From NCBI GenBank assembly GCA_018897535.1, contig JAHIKO010000022.1:1-34088 (forward strand): 34,088 nt of DNA. The letters run 5' to 3'. Source of the stretch: Candidatus Dependentiae bacterium. GTDB lineage: Bacteria; Babelota; Babeliae; Babelales; UASB340. A model generated the notes under the pieces. That model saw nothing but the letters and a program-made list of their open reading frames with translations. It ran no database searches and was not told the origin of the DNA. Below are positions 8,148 through 14,286 of the stretch, one piece after another (within the stretch, counting starts at the first letter, position 1; every line of letters begins with the position of its first letter). The position numbers and the translations under genes are program-made.

Positions 8148-9950
8148 ATGAATAAAATTATAAAAATATGTTTTATCGTAACTGTTACGATATTTTTAGT
8201 TAGAAGCGGATTATTTTCAAACACGTACGTAATGTATAGAGATGAACCTTTAATCAATGTTATTTATGAAATAACTCAAGATACCAATACTTTTGATGAA
8301 TTATGTGTAGCAGAATGCAATCTTGGTTATTCGGGAGCATGTGCTATAGCAGAGGCATTAAAAAATAAAAACTGTAACCTTACTGAGTTGAATCTTTACC
8401 GGAATGATATTGGAGCTAAAGGGGCTGCAGCTATATCAGACGCATTAATAAATGAAAACTGTAAACTTACTTCTTTAAATATTGACTGGAATGGTATTCA
8501 CTCTGAAGGAGCAAAATGTATTGCAGATGCATTACAAAATCCAAATTGTAAACTTACTCATTTGAATATTGGACTTAATTATATTGGTGGTGCAGGAGCA
8601 GAATATATTGCATATGCATTACAGAATCCAAATTGCCAACTTACTTCTTTGAATATTTCAGGAGATAATATTGATTCTACAGGTATTGACTATATCGCAT
8701 ATGCATTACAGAATCCAAATTGCCAACTTACTTCTTTAAATATTTCAAAAAATTTTATTGGGGAAAATGGGATAGTTAGTATAACCGACACATTAATGAC
8801 TCCGGGTTGTAATCTTACTTCTTTGGATATATCATACAATAAAATTGGGAATGCTGGAGCAGAATATATTGCAAAAGCATTACAGAGTCCAAATTGCCAA
8901 CTTACTTCTTTGGATATATCAGACAATAATATTAGTGACGGAATAGATGATATAGCTGAAGCATTAATGACCCCAAATTGTCAACTTACATCTTTAAATA
9001 TTTCAGAAAATGATATTGAATTTGATGCATCCATTATAGCCAAAGCGTTAGTGGATCCAAATTGCCAACTTATTTTTTTGAATATTTCAGATAGTTCTAT
9101 TGGAGAAAATGGGGTAGTTAGTATAACCGACGCATTAATGACTCCGGGTTGTAACCTTACGTCTTTGGATATATCAAACAATAAAATAGGAAGTGCTGGA
9201 GCAAAATATATTGCAGACGCATTACAAAATCCATATTGTAAACTTACTTATTTAAATATCGGACATAATGATATTGGTGATGAAGGAGCAAAATATATTG
9301 CAAAGGCATTACAGAATCCAAATTGCCAACTTACTTTTTTGGGTATCTCAAATAATAATATTGATTCTACAGGTGTTGACTATATCGCTTATGCATTAAT
9401 AGATCCAAATTGCCAACTTACTTCTTTGAATATTTCGAGAAATAAATATCCCATTTATAAAAGCAAAGAAGAAAAAATCATCAAAGCATTAATGCGAAAA
9501 AATTGCAAACTTATACATTTTGTTAGTGATAACCATGCCGCCATTATTAACGTTATTAATATATTATGCGTCGCAAATCGTACACAAAAAATCATTGATC
9601 TGGAAAATTCTTTAACTGAACAAAATTATCCCTATATAATAAATGCTATAAGAAATTCTTTAATAGGTTATACATGGCATAGAGAGCGTAATCCCAAATA
9701 TGATTATGAAAATACAATAAATAGCGATGAATTTAAGGAATGGTATAATAGCCTTAATTCTAATAATTTGCTCTATTTAAATAGAGAATATAAAAAAGAA
9801 TTTAAAAACAATTCTATAGATAATTTGGAATCTGCAAAAAAATATATGCTTAAGAAGTGCCAAAAGCTTTATTCTAGAACTAAAAAATCACAATCTTTCG
9901 ATGAGTTTATGAATGTTTTGAATCAAGACATAAACAATTTTGAATTTTAA
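8148..9950 (+). CDS. Exported leucine-rich repeat protein (ribonuclease-inhibitor type LRR)
   Basis: About 600 residues. An ATG at 8127 is in frame, but the ATG at 8148 has GGAAG just upstream and begins a signal-peptide-like segment (MNKIIKICFIVTVTIFLVRSG), so it is preferred. Bases 8292-9509 encode 14 tandem leucine-rich repeats of mostly 29 residues. Their consensus is LTSLNIS-N-IG--GA-YIA-ALQNPNCQ, which is the ribonuclease-inhibitor/NLR-like class common in eukaryotes and in secreted proteins of intracellular bacteria. Every unit carries a conserved C between N/G and Q/K/N at its end. The last 135 residues (9540-9950) are charged, helical and unlike anything I know. The repeats probably form a curved horseshoe that binds a protein partner. 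A host-directed effector or surface protein is the natural guess, but the partner and the exit route past the inner membrane are unknown. Confidence 0.88.
   Translation: MNKIIKICFIVTVTIFLVRSGLFSNTYVMYRDEPLINVIYEITQDTNTFDELCVAECNLGYSGACAIAEALKNKNCNLTELNLYRNDIGAKGAAAISDALINENCKLTSLNIDWNGIHSEGAKCIADALQNPNCKLTHLNIGLNYIGGAGAEYIAYALQNPNCQLTSLNISGDNIDSTGIDYIAYALQNPNCQLTSLNISKNFIGENGIVSITDTLMTPGCNLTSLDISYNKIGNAGAEYIAKALQSPNCQLTSLDISDNNISDGIDDIAEALMTPNCQLTSLNISENDIEFDASIIAKALVDPNCQLIFLNISDSSIGENGVVSITDALMTPGCNLTSLDISNNKIGSAGAKYIADALQNPYCKLTYLNIGHNDIGDEGAKYIAKALQNPNCQLTFLGISNNNIDSTGVDYIAYALIDPNCQLTSLNISRNKYPIYKSKEEKIIKALMRKNCKLIHFVSDNHAAIINVINILCVANRTQKIIDLENSLTEQNYPYIINAIRNSLIGYTWHRERNPKYDYENTINSDEFKEWYNSLNSNNLLYLNREYKKEFKNNSIDNLESAKKYMLKKCQKLYSRTKKSQSFDEFMNVLNQDINNFEF
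8292..9509 (+). repeat. Fourteen tandem 87-bp LRR-coding units
   Basis: Fourteen units total 1218 bases, exactly 14 x 87, because two units are one codon short and the last is two codons longer. Units 6-7 (from about 8757) and 10-11 (from about 9099) are nearly the same at DNA level with a 342-base offset. Units 5 and 13 share the IDSTG-DYIAYAL version with a 690-base offset. This points to recent duplication of multi-unit blocks. Confidence 0.9.
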
Positions 9951-10064
9951 AAGGCAAAACAACTAAAACATAGATTTTAAGGATTTTTTACTTCACATAT
10001 AAAAAAAGTTAAGTTAAACTAAAGCCAGTTATTGAAAATATTGAAATTTCATAAAAGATATGGC

Positions 10065-10141
10065 GGGCCCATAGCTCAGTTGGTTAGAGCAGTCGGCTCA
10101 TAACCGAAAGGTCCCAGGTTCAAGTCCTGGTGGGCCCACCA
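10065..10141 (+). tRNA. tRNA with CAT anticodon (elongator Met or Ile2)
   Basis: Cloverleaf read by eye. The acceptor GGGCCCA (10065-10071) pairs with TGGGCCC (10131-10137); A73 and an encoded CCA follow (10138-10141). The D stem is GCTC/GAGC. The anticodon stem is GTCGG/CCGAA, with a G-A mismatch at its base, around the loop CTCATAA with anticodon CAT (10099-10101). The T arm is CCAGG-TTCAAGT-CCTGG. The G1-C72 pair and lack of a GGG/CCC anticodon stem speak against the initiator. With CAT it could be elongator tRNA-Met or, if the C is lysidine-modified, tRNA-Ile2. Confidence 0.93.
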
Positions 10142-10203
10142 ACCAGTAATCGAATTTTTCTCTTTTGTACATTTTTTTAACATAGCAGCTTTTGGAGTTA
10201 TTT

Positions 10204-10941
10204 ATGATTGGACAAGAAATTTGGAAAAATCTAAAAAATCTAGTTGAAATAGACAAAGCTCTAAATGCAATCGTTTCTAATAAAAAGAAAACCCTTGAAT
10301 TAATAGAGAAAGACAAAAATTTAATACCAAAATTTGAATTGGAAATAAAAAATTTTGAAGAAAAAATACATAATCAAACAAAATATTTGGATTTGGCACA
10401 GTTAAATGCAAGCGCACTAAAAGAAGCTGAAAATCAAAAGCGTTCAAATTTAGACAACTTATCGAATTCTAAAGAATATAAAGCGCTTGAAAAAGAGTTA
10501 AAATCTATAGAATTACAAATATTGGAACAAGAGAACATTTTGGAATCAAAATGGGTTGAACTGGAAAATTCAAAAAAAGATTTTGATTTACTCAAAAAAC
10601 AAAATGAAGAAAAAATATTGCAACTCAAAGAAGGTTTAACAGCTCAAGAACAAGAGCTAGAATCAGAATCGCAAAAAGAGTCGGAATTGTTAGAAAAAAG
10701 AAAACTCGCACTTAGTGAAATTCCGGCTGAATGGATTTTAAAATATGAAAGAATGATTTTAAAAGTATCAAATCCAATCGTTCCGGTAATTTCAAATGCA
10801 TGTAGCGTTTGTTACTACCCTGTACTTAGGCAAGATATGACAAAATTAAAACAATCCGGAATTCTTTTATGCAGAAGTTGTTATAGATTTTTATATTATG
10901 ATCCAACTGAAGAATCGGAGTTAAAAAAAGAGAGTTTTTAA
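10204..10941 (+). CDS. Coiled-coil C4 zinc-ribbon protein (DUF164 / CT398-CdsZ-like)
   Basis: About 245 residues. Residues 10-175 form a long antiparallel coiled coil rich in Glu, Lys and Leu, with the family phrase SNSKEYKALEKELKSIE. The C-terminus is a zinc ribbon with CSVC and CRSC pairs separated by about 25 residues. The family includes Chlamydia CT398/CdsZ, reported to interact with sigma-54 and type III secretion parts, and mycobacterial homologues encoded beside an RNase H gene. Neither interaction can be assumed here. A TTG at 10192 is in frame, but the GGAG at 10194-10197 is clearly the ribosome-binding site for the ATG at 10204. The stop codon overlaps the start of the RNase HI gene (TAATG), so the two are translationally coupled. 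Confidence 0.9.
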   Translation: MIGQEIWKNLKNLVEIDKALNAIVSNKKKTLELIEKDKNLIPKFELEIKNFEEKIHNQTKYLDLAQLNASALKEAENQKRSNLDNLSNSKEYKALEKELKSIELQILEQENILESKWVELENSKKDFDLLKKQNEEKILQLKEGLTAQEQELESESQKESELLEKRKLALSEIPAEWILKYERMILKVSNPIVPVISNACSVCYYPVLRQDMTKLKQSGILLCRSCYRFLYYDPTEESELKKESF

Positions 10942-11453
10942 TGGAAAAGCAACTCAATTTTTTCACTAATACAAATAAAAATGAAAAAGAAATTCAACCA
11001 ATAAATTTGTGGGCGGCATTTATTGACGGTGCATCAAGAAATAATCCCGGACCTGCCGGTGCCGGTGTTTTTATAAAAAAAGATGACGTGATTTTTTTGA
11101 AAAAAGGTTTTTTTCTTGGCTATAAAACAAATAATCAAGCGGAATATTTAGCATTGGCTTTAGCACTCTTTTTCATAAAAAATGAAAAATCCGTTAATCC
11201 AAACATATCTATAGTTTCAGATTCTGAATTGCTTATAAAACAAATGAATGGTTTTTATCAAATAAAAAATCAGGAATTAATAAAAATAAAAAATCTGATA
11301 GACTATCTTTTACAAAATACAAAAACAACATTTAAGCACGTATTAAGAGAACAAAATAAAATAGCAGACAAACTTGCAAATGAAGGAATAGATAAAAAAC
11401 ATGAAATTCCTGCAGACTTTGTAATCTTAATGAAAAATTTTGATATCAAATAA
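10941..11453 (+). CDS. rnhA: Ribonuclease HI family protein
   Basis: Cleaves RNA in RNA-DNA hybrids, for example R-loops and primers. The four acidic catalytic residues are visible: Asp29 in FIDGASRNNPG, Glu68 in NNQAEYLAL, Asp94 in VSDSELLIKQMNG and Asp143 in NKIADKLANEG. The N-terminal 20 residues (MEKQLNFFTNTNKNEKEIQP) are a non-conserved leader, and no hybrid-binding domain is present. The pattern GASRNNPGPAGAG and QMNGFYQIK is closer to the RnhA-like branch of Rv2228c/YpdQ type than to E. coli RNase HI. It overlaps the zinc-ribbon gene by one base, a neighbour pairing I also recall from mycobacteria. The gene symbol is given for the family, not for exact orthology. Confidence 0.93.
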   Translation: MEKQLNFFTNTNKNEKEIQPINLWAAFIDGASRNNPGPAGAGVFIKKDDVIFLKKGFFLGYKTNNQAEYLALALALFFIKNEKSVNPNISIVSDSELLIKQMNGFYQIKNQELIKIKNLIDYLLQNTKTTFKHVLREQNKIADKLANEGIDKKHEIPADFVILMKNFDIK

Positions 11454-11467
11454 AAAGGCTATAATTT

Positions 11468-12700
11468 TTGAATATTTTTAATATAAAAAAAAGAATATTT
11501 TTATTATTATTTTTAGTAAATAATAATTTATTTGCACATATTTTTCAATTTCCTACTACAAAAACGGAAACAATAGTCAAAGTTCTTTTGGAAAAAAAGA
11601 ATAGTCATGCTAAATCCAAATACACATTGGAATCATCCAATATACTTTTGGTTTCAACAACAGATACAACTAAAACAGCTTTATTTAAAGATACAAAATT
11701 AGATCTAATAATTCAAAACGATAAAATTTTTACATTGATAAAAGATACAAAAGCTCAAAAAGATATTACTAAAAGCTTTAAATACAACGAAATCGAAATC
11801 ACTTCAAGCAGTAGGTCTGTAAAAATTAATGGCAAAAAATACACAGGTTCAATAATATTTAAAATAGATCCAAAATCACATGAACTTTATATAATCAGTA
11901 AGCTAAATTTAGATGAATATTTATATTCTGTTTTGGCATCGGAAATATATCCGACATGGCCACATGAAATGCAAAAAATACAGGCCGTAATATCAAGGAC
12001 CTACGCTGTATATCATATGAATCAAAATATGAATAAAAAATTACCATATGATATATTAAACAATAATTTTCACCAAAAATATGATGGCGACCATTATAAT
12101 AAACATCTAAAAAAAGCTATAGATGAAACTTGTAACGTAATAATTACTTATAACAATAAACCAATTTTGGCCATGTTTGATTGTTGCTGTGGAGGAATTA
12201 CGACAGCAAATATTTCAAGCTATGATTTTAAAACCAATCCATATCTGTCTCGCAAATCTGTATGCAATTTTTGCAGCAAATGCCCCCAATATAAATGGGA
12301 AAAACGGTTTAATATTGATGATCTGTTAAAAAAATTGAAAGAAGATGTTTCATTGGTTAAAAAATTTGTAGGTGCAAAAAAACTTTTGGATATAAAAATT
12401 ATAAAAAAAGATAAAGCAGGTATAGTCAAAAAAATAAAATTTATTTTTTCAAACAAAAATGTAATAATCACAGGTAATCAGCTTTGGAATAATTTTAAAA
12501 ACATTATTTACAGTTTAAATTTTAATATTAAAAAAAATAATAATAAAATAATTTTTATGGGCAATGGTTATGGTCACCAAATGGGTCTGTGCCAATACGG
12601 AGCAAAAGATTTGGTGGATAGAGGTTGGGATTATAAAAAAATTATAAGTTTTTATTATCCAGGAACTAATTTGGGAAAATTACAATATGCCGCAATATAA
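11468..12700 (+). CDS. SpoIID/LytB-domain protein, putative exported peptidoglycan lytic transglycosylase
   Basis: Starts with TTG, preceded by AAGG at a suitable distance, and encodes a signal peptide (MNIFNIKKRIFLLLFLVNNNLFA). The SpoIID core is clear: LDEYLYSVLASEIYPTWPHEMQKIQAVISRTYAVYH, with Glu159 at the position of the catalytic acid of SpoIID lytic transglycosylases, a CGG-T motif (CCCGGITTA) and the C-terminal GNGYGHQMGLCQYGAKDLVDRGWDYKKIISFYYPGT. A CNFCSKCPQYKWE segment adds three extra cysteines, which could bind metal or form disulfides outside the cytoplasm. SpoIID acts on peptidoglycan stripped of stem peptides in sporulation. Homologues in non-sporulating bacteria are linked to cell division. 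The 410-residue length is a little longer than the isolated domain. It lies 14 bases after rnhA and overlaps the next gene by 14 bases. Confidence 0.92.
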   Translation: MNIFNIKKRIFLLLFLVNNNLFAHIFQFPTTKTETIVKVLLEKKNSHAKSKYTLESSNILLVSTTDTTKTALFKDTKLDLIIQNDKIFTLIKDTKAQKDITKSFKYNEIEITSSSRSVKINGKKYTGSIIFKIDPKSHELYIISKLNLDEYLYSVLASEIYPTWPHEMQKIQAVISRTYAVYHMNQNMNKKLPYDILNNNFHQKYDGDHYNKHLKKAIDETCNVIITYNNKPILAMFDCCCGGITTANISSYDFKTNPYLSRKSVCNFCSKCPQYKWEKRFNIDDLLKKLKEDVSLVKKFVGAKKLLDIKIIKKDKAGIVKKIKFIFSNKNVIITGNQLWNNFKNIIYSLNFNIKKNNNKIIFMGNGYGHQMGLCQYGAKDLVDRGWDYKKIISFYYPGTNLGKLQYAAI

Positions 12701-13148
12701 AACCCACTTACTGGCAGGTTTTTTTGTATTTTTATTAATATTCTTACTTTTTCAAAGCACAAATATTTTCGGTCATTACAGTTTTTTATATATGATTTCA
12801 TGTTTATTGGGCTCTCTATTTCCGGATATAGATACAAAAAGTATGATACAAAAATTTTTATATTTTATACTTTTTGCAATAACTATCGTTGCAGTACTGT
12901 CCAAGCAATGGGAGATCGCAGTAATTATTAGTTTAATCTCATTAATACCACTTATCGTAAATCATAGAAAGCTTACACATAGAATTTGGTTTGTAATATT
13001 AATACCCTTTGCCATTCCAATTGTAACTTTTCACTATAATAAAGCTATTATTTTACCTATTTTTGTCTCATATCTTTTCTTTGTTTTAGGTGCAATTTCG
13101 CATATTTTGCTGGATTTTGGCATTTTTAAAACATTTAAGCGCAAATAA
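12687..13148 (+). CDS. YdjM-like membrane-bound metal-dependent hydrolase family protein
   Basis: Integral membrane protein of 153 residues with about four hydrophobic segments. The family (YdjM/DUF457, LexA-regulated inner membrane protein in E. coli) shows conserved polar residues in loops: THLLAG near the N-terminus, LGSLFPDIDTKSM (residues 41-53), NHRKLTHRIWF (around 91-101) and GAISHILLDF near the C-terminus. These His and Asp residues are the putative metal ligands. The ATG lies inside the 3' end of the SpoIID-like gene (14-base overlap), so coupled expression is likely. Substrate is unknown; some relatives have been linked to phospholipid or envelope functions. C-terminal KTFKRK places a basic tail probably in the cytoplasm. 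Confidence 0.82.
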   Translation: MPQYKTHLLAGFFVFLLIFLLFQSTNIFGHYSFLYMISCLLGSLFPDIDTKSMIQKFLYFILFAITIVAVLSKQWEIAVIISLISLIPLIVNHRKLTHRIWFVILIPFAIPIVTFHYNKAIILPIFVSYLFFVLGAISHILLDFGIFKTFKRK

Positions 13149-13196
13149 TTCAATTTTTTAGGCGTTTGCCCAATAATCATTATTAGTTAACATTTA

Positions 13197-13202
13197 TATA
13201 AT
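13197..13202 (+). promoter_or_regulatory. Possible -10 box upstream of the small exported protein
   Basis: A perfect TATAAT lies 48 bases before the preferred ATG at 13251. No convincing -35 hexamer is visible, and AT-rich sequence makes chance matches likely. Confidence 0.3.
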
Positions 13203-13250
13203 AATTAATTGAAAATTATCCCGCAAACATGGGAAATGGAAGGTTATACT

Positions 13251-13823
13251 ATGAATGGTTATTTAAATAAATTTTTTAAATTTATCATACTGATTTGCTT
13301 TAGTTTAAGTATATCTTTGGGTAATCAAATGTATGCCCAAGATAATAACCAAGCAAGTAAAAGTAAATTAACTATTTATAAAGACAAAATAAAAGATTAT
13401 AAAAACAAAATAAAAGAAAAATTACCAAAAATATATGGTGCTTTTAATAAAAGTCTTAAAGAAAAAGCTCTTATGCCTGCGGCATTTTTAATGCTAATGC
13501 ATCCAATAAATACCCCAATTGCTATAAAAAATATACTTACAACCAATAAAGTTGCTCAGAATTATTTTGGTAAAAAATTTTGGGCCGCACTTGGAATTCA
13601 AACATTATTTTCTCATTATTCAGATAAAATGGTCGATTTAATCGGAAACAAGATGTTAAACCTTAAACTCAATTTTTTTCACAAATATATTATTACCACA
13701 GCTATTTCATTGGTTGCCGGCAGTATTATCACAAGAAGTTTAAATTTATCGCCATCGGAATATTCTCTTTTAACTATTCCTGTAATAACTGCACTTAGCA
13801 CTATTCAAAAAATTTATATCTAA
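13251..13823 (+). CDS. Small exported or membrane protein of unknown function
   Basis: Not recognised. A TTG at 13209 opens the frame, but the ATG at 13251 has a strong GGAAGG (13238-13243) 7 bases upstream and begins a signal peptide (NKFFKFIILICFSLSISLG, likely cleaved near YAQ-D), giving 190 residues. The mature part starts with a Lys-rich amphipathic stretch (residues 35-65: KLTIYKDKIKDYKNKIKEKL). Three hydrophobic stretches follow (MPAAFLMLMHP, YIITTAISLVAGSIIT, SLLTIPVITALSTI). This could be an inner-membrane protein or a membrane-active exported protein. The gene ends 8 bases before the inverted-repeat element at 13832, so an insertion there may have defined or replaced the native 3' region. 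Confidence 0.65.
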   Translation: MNGYLNKFFKFIILICFSLSISLGNQMYAQDNNQASKSKLTIYKDKIKDYKNKIKEKLPKIYGAFNKSLKEKALMPAAFLMLMHPINTPIAIKNILTTNKVAQNYFGKKFWAALGIQTLFSHYSDKMVDLIGNKMLNLKLNFFHKYIITTAISLVAGSIITRSLNLSPSEYSLLTIPVITALSTIQKIYI

Positions 13824-13831
13824 TAAATCAT

Positions 13832-14193
13832 CGCCCAGCGCATACGCACAGGGCTACCGTAAAGTCGCCTGCTTATGCAGGCTCAATAACGAAAAATAAA
13901 CATAAATTTTAAATCAATTAATACCAATTCTATAAATTATTGCCCCAAAGTATCTATTATAGATAACCCAAGAATCAAGCTCGCCGCAGGCTCTTGTCAT
14001 CCCGACCTCCGAGCCGGGATCTAGTCTTCATTTTAAGTCTAATTCTTATATGCCTATTTTTTTGAGATAATTAATAGAATTAGTATAATTATCAAATTTG
14101 CATTAACAATAAAATTAACACTTACGTTTAGTTATTTTATGAGCCTGCGTAAGCAGGCGATATTGTTGTAGCCCCGTGCTTATGCGCTGGGCG
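13832..14193. mobile_element. Inverted-repeat element (MITE-like), about 362 bp
   Basis: The left end, 13832-13884 (CGCCCAGCGCATACGC onward), matches the reverse complement of 14141-14193 over 53 bases with about 8 differences. A second inner pair (13921-13940 with 14067-14086) also matches at 18 of 20, so the whole could fold into one long hairpin. Each outer arm contains its own small palindrome, GCCTGC-4nt-GCAGGC (13867-13882 and 14143-14158). The arms are much richer in G+C than the neighbourhood, and no protein is encoded. This is the structure of a non-autonomous transposable element or a REP-type doublet. A target-site duplication is not evident. Confidence 0.7.
13996..14024. repeat. 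Palindromic GTCATCCCG...CGGGATCTAG element inside the loop
   Basis: ATCCCG (13999-14004) pairs with CGGGAT (14015-14020) around a 10-base loop. The GC-rich sequence stands out from its AT-rich surroundings and resembles short dispersed palindromes of several bacterial genomes. It is nested in the larger inverted-repeat element. Confidence 0.5.
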
Positions 14194-14220
14194 TTTCAAG
14201 ATCCAATCTATCCATATAAT

Positions 14221-14249
14221 TTGATACATGCTTGCATTTATGCTAAAAT
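14221..14249 (+). promoter_or_regulatory. Promoter for the MutS-like gene
   Basis: TTGATA (14221-14226), a 17-base spacer and TAAAAT (14244-14249) preceded by TGC form a good sigma-70 type promoter with an extended -10. It lies 38 bases before the ATG and just outside the inverted-repeat element. Confidence 0.65.
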
Positions 14250-14286
14250 CAAGCCCTAAATTTGTATAAATTTTGGTTGGGGAAGC

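Noticed and set aside
8003..8257. Reverse-strand frame of 84 codons across the end of gap and start of the LRR gene
   Set aside because: Overlaps two well-supported genes and shows low-complexity Ile/Lys/Phe sequence only.
8292..9509. CRISPR array, suggested by regular repeats
   Set aside because: The units are coding, contiguous without spacers, imperfect, and translate into leucine-rich repeats.
10098..10316. Open frame on the reverse strand ending in a GPPGLEPGTFRL-like peptide
   Set aside because: It is the antisense reading of the tRNA at 10065-10141, a well-known annotation artefact; no ribosome-binding site or domain supports it.
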